Shown: positions 1-6,598, numbered from the stretch's first letter. The stretch is 7,217 nt of DNA from Hyphomicrobiales bacterium (GCA_027082895.1 JALWTJ010000169.1:1-7217), one strand, 5' to 3'. Numbers and translations: made by a program. The notes: a model not told the origin generated them from the sequence alone.

Positions 1-73
1 GGTTCCCCCATGGGCCCATGCCGGACCGGAACGCGCAGCAACAACGGCAAAAATGGAAAATATCCTGGCCGCG

Positions 74-1288
74 CTAACGCGCATTGCGCCGCGCCCAGGT
101 CTTCAGACGCAACGCATTGAGCCGGATGAAACCTTCCGCATCGTGATGATCATAGGCACCGGATCCCTCCTCAAAGGTCACCAGATCCTCCGAATAAAGG
201 GAATCAGGAGAAGTGCGCGACACCACGCTTGCCGATCCCTTGTACAGCTTCACGACAACTTCCCCGTTCACATGCTCCTGGGAACGGTCAATCAGGGCCT
301 GCAGCATTTCCCGCTCCGGTGCATACCAGAACCCGTTATAGATCAGTTCGGCATAGCGCGGCATCAGTTCGTCCTTCAGGTGCGCCGCCCCCCTGTCAAG
401 GGTCAGGGATTCGATGGCCCGGTGCGCCACCAGCAGCACGGTGCCCCCCGGGGTTTCATAGACCCCCCGCGATTTCATGCCCACAAAGCGGTTTTCCACC
501 AGATCGAGCCGCCCGATACCGTTGGCACCGCCCAGTTCGTTCAGGCGGGTCAGAAGCGCTGCCGGGGACAACTGTTCCCCATCGATGGAAACGGCATCCC
601 CACCGGCAAAACCGATGGTAACGAATGTTGGCCTGTCCGGCGCCTTTTCCGGGTCCACCGTGCGCTGGTAGACCATTTCCGGTGCTGCCTGGCCCGGATC
701 TTCCAGCACCTTTCCTTCCGAAGAGGTGTGCAGCAGGTTGGCATCAACGGAAAAAGGCGCCTCCCCGAACTTGTCCTTGGGAACCGGAATCTGATGACTC
801 TGGGCAAATTCGATCAACCGGGTACGGCTTTGCAGATCCCATTCCCGCCACGGTGCAATCACCTTGATCCCCGGATCAAGCGCATAGCAGGCCAACTCGA
901 ACCGTACCTGATCATTTCCCTTGCCCGTCGCCCCGTGCGAAACGGCATCCGCCCCCGTTTCGTGGGCAATTTCCACCAGTCTCTTGGAAATGAGCGGCCG
1001 GGCAATGGATGTTCCCAGCAGGTAGACCCCCTCGTAAAGGGCATTGGCCCGGAACATGGGAAAAACGAAATCCCGAACGAATTCCTCGCGCAGGTCTTCA
1101 ACGAAGATCTCCTTGATTCCCAACATCTGCGCCTTCTGACGGGCCGGTTCCAGCTCTTCCCCCTGCCCCAGGTCCGCCGTGAAGGTCACCACCTCGCAAT
1201 CATAGGCCACCTGCAGCCATTTCAGAATGACGGATGTATCCAGACCCCCAGAATAGGCCAGCACCACCTTGTTGATATCTTTTGCCAT
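74..1288 (-). CDS. argG: Argininosuccinate synthase
   Basis: Cytoplasmic enzyme of arginine synthesis that joins citrulline and aspartate, using ATP, to give argininosuccinate, AMP and pyrophosphate. The 404-residue product has the normal family length. The N-terminal ATP-pyrophosphatase loop AYSGGLDTS is at residues 11-19, and the conserved GATGKGNDQVRFE block, used in citrulline and aspartate binding, is at 119-131. The C-terminal SLYSEDLVTFEE and DAEGFIRLNALRL blocks (about 363-395) are also present. The reading frame is intact. The ATG at 1288 places the PP-loop at the usual distance from the N-terminus, and a weak GGAAA lies about 11 nt upstream. The gene diverges from the exporter gene starting at 1432. 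No ArgR-type operator or convincing sigma-70 promoter was found in the 143-bp gap. Identity is essentially certain. Confidence 0.98.
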   Translation of the reverse strand: MAKDINKVVLAYSGGLDTSVILKWLQVAYDCEVVTFTADLGQGEELEPARQKAQMLGIKEIFVEDLREEFVRDFVFPMFRANALYEGVYLLGTSIARPLISKRLVEIAHETGADAVSHGATGKGNDQVRFELACYALDPGIKVIAPWREWDLQSRTRLIEFAQSHQIPVPKDKFGEAPFSVDANLLHTSSEGKVLEDPGQAAPEMVYQRTVDPEKAPDRPTFVTIGFAGGDAVSIDGEQLSPAALLTRLNELGGANGIGRLDLVENRFVGMKSRGVYETPGGTVLLVAHRAIESLTLDRGAAHLKDELMPRYAELIYNGFWYAPEREMLQALIDRSQEHVNGEVVVKLYKGSASVVSRTSPDSLYSEDLVTFEEGSGAYDHHDAEGFIRLNALRLKTWARRNAR

Positions 1289-1431
1289 TGCCGTTCAGTT
1301 TCCGTTTTGATTACGTCCAGATGCAGGTAAACTTGCCCGTTGACAGATGCAAGCAAAACCCGCTTTTCCTGAACCACCAGCAGGGATTCCTTTCTGCCGG
1401 TACCAAACTCACCAACCGCAAATGGTCCCCA

Positions 1432-2085
1432 ATGCCCCACTTCCTTCCCCAGCTTCCGGTCATTGCCGCCTTCGGCCTTGCCACCCTGGTGCTCGCCATC
1501 ACACCGGGGCCGGACATGGCCCTGTTCATTTCACGCACCATAAATCATGGCAAGACCCATGGCCTGGTGTCCGTGGCCGGCGCCATTTCCGGACTGTTCC
1601 TGCATTCCCTGCTCGCCGCCTTCGGCATTTCCCTGCTGCTGGCAACCGCTCCCACGGCCTTTCTTGCCCTCAAGATCATCGGTGCCCTTTACCTGCTCTG
1701 GCTGGCCTTTCGCGCCCTGCGGGCCGGGGAAAGCCTGTCCCTCGGCCAGGGCCGGAAACGAACTCCTTCCCTGCTCAGAACCTATCTGACCGGGCTGGGA
1801 ATCAATCTGACCAACCCCAAGATCATATTGTTCTTCCTGACCTTTCTGCCCCAGTTCGTCTCCGCAAACGACCCGGATGCCAGCGCCAAGCTCCTGTTCC
1901 TGAGCGCCGAGTTCATCCTGATTTCGGTACCGGTGGTATCCGTGATCGTGCTGCTGGCCCATTCCATCGCCACGGTTCTCATCAATTCCGCCCTGGCCCG
2001 GAAGATTCTGAACCGGAGCTTTGCCGCTGTCTTTGCCACCTTTGCCGCAACCATCCTGACCCTGGAAGGCAAGAAGCTGGTCTGA
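1432..2085 (+). CDS. LysE/RhtB-family amino-acid or metabolite exporter
   Basis: Predicted inner-membrane exporter of the LysE superfamily, which removes excess amino acids or related small metabolites from the cytoplasm. The 217-residue product matches the family length and is very hydrophobic, with about six membrane spans. Family marks are TPGPD at residues 24-28, after the first span, and NLTNPK at 125-130, before the span ending in FLPQF. The open frame extends upstream to 1282, inside argG, but family homology begins at the ATG at 1432 (MPHFLPQL), so that start is chosen. No Shine-Dalgarno sequence precedes it (the upstream bases are AAATGGTCCCCA), so initiation may be weak or leaderless. 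It is divergent from argG and convergent with rlmN. Placement beside argG makes arginine or lysine a tempting substrate, but sequence alone does not show the substrate in this family. Confidence 0.93.
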   Translation: MPHFLPQLPVIAAFGLATLVLAITPGPDMALFISRTINHGKTHGLVSVAGAISGLFLHSLLAAFGISLLLATAPTAFLALKIIGALYLLWLAFRALRAGESLSLGQGRKRTPSLLRTYLTGLGINLTNPKIILFFLTFLPQFVSANDPDASAKLLFLSAEFILISVPVVSVIVLLAHSIATVLINSALARKILNRSFAAVFATFAATILTLEGKKLV

Positions 2086-2139
2086 GTCACAGGAACTGTC
2101 CCTGATCCACGGGCAGCAACAAGCCGGCACGCGCCCGCC

Positions 2140-3363
2140 TCATTCCGTTTCAAGGGCCTTGCGCTGCCGGAAACTGAGCCGCTCGCTCTCCGACTTGAGT
2201 TGCCCGCATGCCGCCGCAATATCCCGCCCCCGCGGGGTGCGGACCGGGGAGGCATAACCCGCCCGGTTGACGATATCGGAAAATTTTTCAATCCGGTCCC
2301 AGTCCGAACATTCATACGGGCTGCCCGGCCAGGGATTGAAGGGAATGAGATTGATCTTGGCCGGAATATTGGCCAGCAGGCGCACCAGTTTCCGCGCATC
2401 CGCATCACTGTCATTGATACCCTTGAGCATCACATATTCGAACGTGATCCGGCGCGCGTTGGACACACCGGGATAGGTCCGGCAGGCTTCCAGCAATTCT
2501 TCCAGCGGCCATTTCCGGTTGATGGGCACCAGTTCGTTGCGCAGATCATTGCGCACCGCATGCAGGGATATGGCCAGCATCACGCCCGTTTCCCGCCCGA
2601 TCGGAGCAATCCGGTCCACCACCCCGGACGTGGACAGCGTAATGCGGCGCCTGGACACCGAAAGCCCGTCCCCGTCGGCAAAGATCAGCATGGCACGCTT
2701 CACATTGTCGTAATTGTACAGCGGCTCCCCCATGCCCATCATCACGATATTGGTGATGGCCCGCGTGTCACCGGAAGGCACCAGTCCGTCGGTCGGCCGG
2801 ATACCCCCCGGAAAATCCCCCAGCAACTGGCGCGCCATCAGGAGTTGCGCAACGATCTCCCCGCTGGTCAGGTTGCGCACCAGCCGCTGGGTGCCCGTGT
2901 GGCAGAAGCTGCAGGTAAGGGTACATCCCACCTGCGAGGACACGCACAAGGTACCCCGCCCCGGCTCCGGAATGTAAACCGTTTCCACGTCCACCGGCGG
3001 CATGTTGGGCTGCCCGGCATCGGAAAAACGAAACAGCCACTTGCGGGTGCCATCACTGGAGACCTGCTCCGATACCCGTTCGGGCCGCCCGATGACAAAC
3101 CGGTCGGCAAACAATTGTCGGCCCGCCTTGGAAACATTGGTCATGGCGGAAAAATCGGTCACGCCATTAACATGAATCCAGTTCCACAACTGGCGCGAAC
3201 GCATCCGCGCTTCCTTCGGCCCCAGCCCGGCCTGCACCAGATGTCCTTCGATCTGCGAACGATCCAGCCCCACCAGGTCAACCGGTATGTCCGATGGCCC
3301 CCGATCGGGCAGGACGGCCCGTTCCCGCCCGGTACGGGCCTTTTCGATATCAAGAGAAACCAT
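2140..3363 (-). CDS. rlmN: Dual-specificity RNA methyltransferase RlmN
   Basis: Radical-SAM enzyme that methylates C2 of A2503 in 23S rRNA and of A37 in some tRNAs. With the start at 3363 the product is 407 residues, usual for alphaproteobacteria. The [4Fe-4S] ligand motif CTLTCSFC puts cysteines at 147, 151 and 154. Cys140 in TLCVSSQVGC and Cys386 in IAAACGQL correspond to the two mechanistic cysteines of the family. GMGEPL at 210-215 is the SAM-binding GEP motif. The N-terminal RlmN domain (SRQLWNWIHVNG, about 57-67) is intact. The frame is open up to 3513, but the extra 50 residues are arginine-rich and unlike the family. The ATG at 3363 has a GTGGAG about 12 nt upstream. It probably lies downstream in the same transcript as the two IalB-like genes, though the 157-bp gap could contain its own promoter. 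Confidence 0.97.
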   Translation of the reverse strand: MVSLDIEKARTGRERAVLPDRGPSDIPVDLVGLDRSQIEGHLVQAGLGPKEARMRSRQLWNWIHVNGVTDFSAMTNVSKAGRQLFADRFVIGRPERVSEQVSSDGTRKWLFRFSDAGQPNMPPVDVETVYIPEPGRGTLCVSSQVGCTLTCSFCHTGTQRLVRNLTSGEIVAQLLMARQLLGDFPGGIRPTDGLVPSGDTRAITNIVMMGMGEPLYNYDNVKRAMLIFADGDGLSVSRRRITLSTSGVVDRIAPIGRETGVMLAISLHAVRNDLRNELVPINRKWPLEELLEACRTYPGVSNARRITFEYVMLKGINDSDADARKLVRLLANIPAKINLIPFNPWPGSPYECSDWDRIEKFSDIVNRAGYASPVRTPRGRDIAAACGQLKSESERLSFRQRKALETE

Positions 3364-3469
3364 TGTTTTGTCGGACTCCACAACCCATTGCCAGAGAGCG
3401 GCTCTCCTATCATGCCGACGGGTCAATGGCCATGCCCGCACGCTCCGCAAGGACAAGAGAGGCAAACAT

Positions 3470-3484
3470 GGGCAGGCACTGCCC
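3470..3484 (-). terminator. Small hairpin between IalB-like B and rlmN
   Basis: GGGCAG (3470-3475) and CTGCCC (3479-3484) form a 6-bp stem with a 3-nt loop, 37 nt after the upstream stop codon. No T tract follows on the minus strand (ATGTTTGCC), so it is more likely an attenuator, an mRNA-stability element or chance than a full terminator. Confidence 0.25.
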
Positions 3485-3520
3485 CGTTCGCGTGCCGCCC
3501 CGTTCAAGAACAAACCTGTT

Positions 3521-4051
3521 TCAGCACGCCCTGTCGATGGCCCGGGAAGCGGCCGTGGCCCCGGAAAGGGAAAAGCTCTCTACCACCTTGACCCCCAGAG
3601 CACTGGTGCCTTCGATGATCAGGGTCGATCCGGACCGGATATTGGCGGCGAACGTCTGCGCCTGTGCGGGATCCGCCAGCCATGCCGCATCACCTTGCGT
3701 GAACAGTTCGTACACACGGCCCCCGATCTTGGCGGTCGCTGGCTGGTCCGGTGCAAACTCAAAGCCCGCGATCAGGTTGAATTCTGCCCGCAGGCCCTCG
3801 ACGGTCCGGTGCGTGAGATAGATATGGGCCTCCCTATATCCGTCCGGCTCCGGCTCCACCGATTTCGGACTGGACATGGCAAAACAGATCGGCCCCGATC
3901 CGTCATTGGCCGTGTAGGCAGACCAGTCACGGAAATCCCCGAGCACCTGCACGCTCTGGGCATTGACGGGCACAGATGTCATGCCCGCAAGAATGGCCAC
4001 AAGACCGAAAAGAAACAGCCCCGACGCGCGCCTGTGGAAGAATCCGGTCAT
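3521..4051 (-). CDS. IalB-like secreted protein, second of a tandem pair
   Basis: Predicted periplasmic protein resembling the invasion-associated locus B (IalB) family, whose molecular role is poorly defined. The 176-residue product begins with a basic stretch (HRR) and a hydrophobic core at about 11-25, with a likely signal-peptidase site after VNA (residue 31). The mature part starts with LGDFRDWSAYT, followed by PICFAMSSP, the family-like N-terminal pattern. It has two cysteines, Cys56 and Cys176 (the last residue), which could form a disulfide. The C-terminal FSLSGATAA resembles YSLSGVTAA in the neighbouring paralogue. The frame is open to 4096, but the ATG at 4051 gives a canonical signal peptide and has GGCGGAACAGG just upstream. 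It lies 52 bp behind the first IalB-like gene and 157 bp before rlmN. The family call rests on remembered pattern, not a search. Confidence 0.82.
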   Translation of the reverse strand: MTGFFHRRASGLFLFGLVAILAGMTSVPVNAQSVQVLGDFRDWSAYTANDGSGPICFAMSSPKSVEPEPDGYREAHIYLTHRTVEGLRAEFNLIAGFEFAPDQPATAKIGGRVYELFTQGDAAWLADPAQAQTFAANIRSGSTLIIEGTSALGVKVVESFSLSGATAASRAIDRAC

Positions 4052-4103
4052 TGGCCTGTTCCGCCTGCCTGAAATACTGGCACCAGATACTATCAATCCG
4101 GCC

Positions 4104-4637
4104 CTATCTGCAAGCCTGTTTCATCTTTTCCAGCGCTGCGGTCACCCCGGAAAGGGAATAGGTGTCAGTGGTGTTGGTGCCGCGCTGCGAGCGCGCCTTG
4201 ACCACCATTTGCGAGCCGGCCTTCATGGCCGCCACGAAACCGGGTTCATCGCTGGCGCTGGCCAGCCAGGCCGCGCTGCCCTCGACCACCATGTCATACT
4301 GCTTCCCGTCAATGGTCACCTTGGGCGTGGAATTGGCTTCAAGAGGATAGCCGACAAGGGTCTGCACCTCGTTGGTGGTGCCCAGCCCCTTACGATCGAT
4401 CACCAGAAAATGGATCGGGTCACGATTGACATTGCCCGGCTCCGCCTTCTGCGGCTGCGAGGAAATGTAGCAGATCACCCCGTTGGCATCCTGCCCCTTC
4501 CACGCAGTCCAGAAACGGAACGTTCCCAGATTTTCCACTTCCGCCCCGCTCGCGGGCATGGCGGACAGGACAATTCCAAGGGCCAGAACGGCCATGGCAG
4601 ACATTCGAGCGACGGTACGTGAACGAGTGAACGACAT
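4104..4637 (-). CDS. IalB-like secreted protein, first of a tandem pair
   Basis: Predicted periplasmic 177-residue protein of the IalB type, paralogous to the next gene downstream. A basic N-terminus (TRSRTVAR) and hydrophobic core (about 13-27) precede a likely cleavage site near residue 32 (MPASGA). The mature chain starts with VENLGTFRFWTAW, then GVICYISSQP, IDGKQYDMVVEGSAAWLA (109-126) and YSLSGVTAALEKMKQACR. Cys56 and Cys176 sit at the same positions as in the paralogue. Translation may start at the ATG at 4637 or the GTG immediately before it (4640). AAAGGA upstream is 7 nt from GTG and 10 nt from ATG, so both are possible. The gene leads a probable three-gene transcript with the second IalB-like gene and rlmN. 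Secretion is well supported; the biological role is unknown, and the family name should not be read as evidence of invasion. Confidence 0.85.
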   Translation of the reverse strand: MSFTRSRTVARMSAMAVLALGIVLSAMPASGAEVENLGTFRFWTAWKGQDANGVICYISSQPQKAEPGNVNRDPIHFLVIDRKGLGTTNEVQTLVGYPLEANSTPKVTIDGKQYDMVVEGSAAWLASASDEPGFVAAMKAGSQMVVKARSQRGTNTTDTYSLSGVTAALEKMKQACR

Positions 4638-4771
4638 CACAACGGCATCCTTTGAGAGTCATTTGAAAATATGGTGCGCCCAACATTTCAGAACATGGTT
4701 ACCAAGCTGCAAACACAATCGGGCATTTGAATAAAACCGATCATAAAAGAGACTTTGGCCGCATTTTGGCG

Positions 4772-4780
4772 CCCCCCCCC
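4772..4780. repeat. C9 homopolymer tract
   Basis: Nine consecutive cytosines flanked by GGCG and GGG, roughly 135 bp upstream of the first IalB-like gene and 270 bp upstream of the BI-1 gene. Tracts of this length can change length by slipped-strand mispairing, and they are also prone to sequencing error. Confidence 0.9.
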
Positions 4781-4825
4781 GGGCCGATACCCTTTTGCGG
4801 TGCAATGGATAACCCTTTCTTAATG

Positions 4826-4833
4826 CCCCCCCC
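4826..4833. repeat. C8 homopolymer tract
   Basis: Eight consecutive cytosines, 45 bp from the C9 tract in the same intergenic region. It lies about 100 bp upstream of the proposed BI-1 promoter, too far to alter -35/-10 spacing, so any effect would have to act through an upstream site. Confidence 0.9.
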
Positions 4834-4931
4834 TCAGAACAACGGAAACCTGCGGCATGCATCTGTCCCATTGCTGAAGGGGTCCAGGCAACAGATCGTT
4901 TGCCATTCCGCTACCACAAGGCTATCAACAC

Positions 4932-4960
4932 CTTGAAACCGAAGCACGGAATAGCCATAT
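4932..4960 (+). promoter_or_regulatory. Candidate RpoH (sigma-32)-type promoter for the BI-1 gene
   Basis: CTTGAA at 4932-4937 and CCATAT at 4955-4960 are separated by 17 bp. This resembles the alphaproteobacterial heat-shock sigma factor pattern as I recall it. The same stretch also reads as a fair sigma-70 promoter: TTGAAA (4933-4938), 17 bp, CATATT (4956-4961). Either reading puts transcription start near 4967, giving a leader of about 75-80 nt before the ATG at 5045. Which sigma factor is used is inference. Confidence 0.5.
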
Positions 4961-4976
4961 TGAACCGTGATCAGAC

Positions 4977-5011
4977 GGTGGGAAACCGACCTGTTCGAAC
5001 GTTTTTCCACC
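4977..5011 (+). promoter_or_regulatory. 5'-UTR hairpin of the BI-1 gene, possible ybhL-type leader
   Basis: GGTGGGAAA (4977-4985) pairs with TTTTCCACC (5003-5011) in a 9-bp helix containing one G-U pair. C4987-G5001 and G4988-C5000 can add two more pairs above a single mismatch. It begins about 10 nt after the predicted transcription start and ends 19 nt before the Shine-Dalgarno (AAAGGG, 5031-5036). A conserved structured leader called the ybhL motif is known upstream of BI-1-type genes in some alphaproteobacteria. I cannot compare this hairpin with that model by memory, so the link is a hypothesis. Confidence 0.45.
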
Positions 5012-5044
5012 AAACTGAATATGTCACTCGAAAGGGAAATGAAA

Positions 5045-5770
5045 ATGGCAGACTACGATCGTCAATCCTTGAACGCCCGGGCCGGTTCCGCGGCGGTCAT
5101 CGACGAAGGCCTGCGCGCCCATATGCTGCGGGTCTACAACTATATGGGCTTCGGGCTGGCCATCACCGGCGCCGTTGCCTTTTTCTTCGCCCAGTGGAGC
5201 ATGTCCTCCGAAGCCGTGTTCAACGCGATTTACCTGTCGCCGCTGAAATGGCTGATCATGTTGTCGCCGCTGGCATTCGTCATGGTGCTGTCCTTCGGCA
5301 TCCAGAGAATGAGCTTTGCTACCGCACAGCTGACATTCTGGGCCTTTGCCACGGTAATGGGCATGTCCCTGTCCTCGATCTTTCTGGTTTATACCGGCGC
5401 ATCCATTGCCCGCGTATTCTTCATCACCGCGGCCATGTTCGGCGCCATGAGCCTTTACGGCTACACCACAAGGCGTGACCTAACGGCCATGGGGTCCTTC
5501 CTGATGATGGGCCTGTTCGGCATCATCATTGCCATGGTGGTCAACATCTTCCTGCAATCCTCCGCACTCCAGTTCGGAATTTCGGTTCTCGGCGTGCTGA
5601 TCTTTGTCGGGCTGACCGCCTATGACACCCAGAAGATCAAGGAAATGTACGAGGAACTGGACGGCTCCGAGGTCATGGGCAAGAAAGCCATCATGGGCGC
5701 TCTCAACCTGTATCTGGACTTCATCAACCTGTTCCTGATGCTGCTGCGCATGTTTGGCAACCGCAACTGA
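5045..5770 (+). CDS. BAX inhibitor-1/YccA-family integral membrane protein
   Basis: Seven-span inner-membrane protein of the BI-1 (TMBIM) family, 241 residues. The best-studied relatives are E. coli YccA, which modulates the membrane protease FtsH, and Bacillus YetJ, a pH-sensitive calcium leak channel. Spans are at about 30-50, 67-84, 94-116, 118-137, 148-170, 175-193 and 217-236. The family hallmarks FVGLTAYDTQKIK (Asp194) and LNLYLDFINLFLMLLR (Asp225) are present. These aspartates probably match the pH-sensing pair of YetJ. The soluble N-terminus (residues 1-28) is typical of alphaproteobacterial members. The frame is open from 4967, but AAAGGG at 5031-5036 is 8 nt from the ATG at 5045 and only 2 nt from the ATG at 5039, so 5045 is chosen. 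It appears monocistronic, with its own promoter and a strong terminator. The closest functional label (YccA- or YbhL-like) is not resolvable here. Confidence 0.95.
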   Translation: MADYDRQSLNARAGSAAVIDEGLRAHMLRVYNYMGFGLAITGAVAFFFAQWSMSSEAVFNAIYLSPLKWLIMLSPLAFVMVLSFGIQRMSFATAQLTFWAFATVMGMSLSSIFLVYTGASIARVFFITAAMFGAMSLYGYTTRRDLTAMGSFLMMGLFGIIIAMVVNIFLQSSALQFGISVLGVLIFVGLTAYDTQKIKEMYEELDGSEVMGKKAIMGALNLYLDFINLFLMLLRMFGNRN

Positions 5771-5789
5771 ACCAAACGTTCCGATTCGT

Positions 5790-5840
5790 GAATGTAAAAA
5801 AGGCCGCGTCCCCCCGAAAAGGACGCGGCCTTTTACATTC
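5790..5840 (+). terminator. Intrinsic terminator of the BI-1 gene
   Basis: GGCCGCGTCC (5802-5811) pairs perfectly with GGACGCGGCC (5821-5830) around a 9-nt loop. AAAA (5798-5801) pairs with TTTT (5831-5834), and GAATGT (5790-5795) pairs with ACATTC (5835-5840), leaving a two-A bulge at 5796-5797. This gives 20 base pairs in total, starting 19 bp after the BI-1 stop codon. The T tract is only four long on the plus strand but six on the minus strand, so the element may terminate in both directions. Confidence 0.9.
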
Positions 5841-5920
5841 TGTCCTTGTCAGGACCATCCGGACACACACCCCGAGATGGCACCAACAGCGACCCTTGAC
5901 TGACCCCAGGTTATCCCGAC

Positions 5921-6424
5921 ATGCCCGAACCCGAACTTCACCTTGATCCCTACCAGCGCGGAGATGCCGCAGCCATTCGCGACATCTATGCCCACTATGT
6001 CCGCAACACCAGCATCACCTTCGAGCTGGATGTTCCCTCCCTCGAACAGATGGCCCAAAGGCTGGAGACCATTACCGGGCGCGGCCATCCCCTGATCGTT
6101 GCCCGCTGGAACGAAAGGATCGTGGGCTATGCCTATGCATCCACCTACCGGCCCCGTCCTGCCTATCGCTTCACCTGCGAAAACGCCATCTATCTGGACC
6201 ATACCATGACCGGAAAGGGCTTTGGCAGCCAGCTGTTCGACCGGCTGATCCGTGATGCACAGGACAAGGGTTTCAACCAGATGGTTGCCATCATCACTTC
6301 AGGCACCACCGGCTCCATCGCCCTGCACAAGAAGTTCGGATTCAGGATCCTCGGGCAATTCCCCGAGCTTGGCTACAAGTTCGACCGCTGGCACGACATT
6401 ACCCACATGCAGCGCAAGCTCTGA
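5921..6424 (+). CDS. GNAT N-acetyltransferase, phosphinothricin/methionine-sulfoximine type
   Basis: Cytoplasmic acetyltransferase of 167 residues that would transfer acetyl from acetyl-CoA to an amino group. The closest group by motif is the Pat/MnaT set, acting on methionine sulfoximine, phosphinothricin or related glutamate analogues. Supporting marks are AAIRDIYAHYV (17-27), NTSITFE (29-35), IVGYAYAS (67-74), AYRFTCENAIYLD (81-93), the acetyl-CoA pyrophosphate loop GKGFGSQL (98-105), SGTTGSIALHKKFGF (127-141) and GYKFDRWHDI (151-160). Most members have N-x-x-S-I in place of TTGSI; substitution of the asparagine is mild. The ATG at 5921 has AGG 10 nt upstream. It lies beyond the BI-1 terminator, so it needs its own promoter in 5841-5920, where I saw no good candidate. 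The true substrate is not shown by sequence. Confidence 0.93.
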   Translation: MPEPELHLDPYQRGDAAAIRDIYAHYVRNTSITFELDVPSLEQMAQRLETITGRGHPLIVARWNERIVGYAYASTYRPRPAYRFTCENAIYLDHTMTGKGFGSQLFDRLIRDAQDKGFNQMVAIITSGTTGSIALHKKFGFRILGQFPELGYKFDRWHDITHMQRKL

Positions 6425-6598
6425 CGGGCCCGGACACGCAGCGCCCTGCAACCGGACACTGCCCGTCAAGCAAGCATCAACAACGGACTGTCAACGGGCA
6501 AATTGTGGCGCATTGTTCAAAATATTATCCCAATTCCGTCACAAATATTTCAATCTTGCGCCAGATTGAGCCGTCATAAGACAATCATTGCCTCCAGA

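Larger units (their letters stand above)
4641..5044. other. Divergent intergenic region, no gene supported
   Basis: About 400 bp between the divergent IalB-like and BI-1 genes. It contains two cytosine homopolymers (4772-4780 and 4826-4833), a heat-shock-like promoter near 4932-4960 and a 5'-UTR hairpin at 4977-5011, each listed separately. A 43-codon open frame at 4805-4936 has no ribosome binding site and crosses a C tract, so it is not called. The promoter for the minus-strand IalB-like genes should lie in 4650-4760. The octamer CATTTGAA occurs twice there (4660-4667 and 4724-4731), but no convincing -35/-10 pair was found. Confidence 0.8.

Noticed and set aside
9..20. 12-bp palindrome CATGGGCCCATG after argG
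   Set aside because: About two such palindromes are expected by chance in a window of this size. It cannot form a good terminator stem and no T tract follows.
53..1330. 425-codon open frame on the plus strand
   Set aside because: It lies antisense to argG, an unmistakable gene. The product has no recognisable family pattern, and long antisense frames are common in GC-rich codon-biased genes.
1282..1431. N-terminal extension of the exporter gene
   Set aside because: The extra 50 residues overlap the start of argG and have no LysE-family character. Homology starts at the ATG at 1432.
3394..3406. Inverted repeat GAGAGC/GCTCTC just upstream of rlmN
   Set aside because: Six-base arms with a single central base cannot form a stable RNA hairpin, and such a short repeat is expected by chance.
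3364..3513. N-terminal extension of rlmN
   Set aside because: The extension is Arg/Trp-rich, unlike other RlmN proteins, and the ATG at 3363 gives the usual length.
2200..3591. 463-codon open frame on the plus strand
   Set aside because: It is antisense to rlmN, whose iron-sulfur and catalytic motifs are all intact. The product is rich in Arg, Pro, His and Gly with no domain pattern.
4805..4936. 43-codon open frame upstream of the BI-1 gene
   Set aside because: It has no ribosome binding site, its codons cross a homopolymer, and its stop overlaps the proposed promoter.
4993..5000. GTTCGAAC resembling a tRNA T-loop
   Set aside because: There are no flanking T-stem, acceptor or anticodon arms. 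It is better explained as the loop of the BI-1 leader hairpin.
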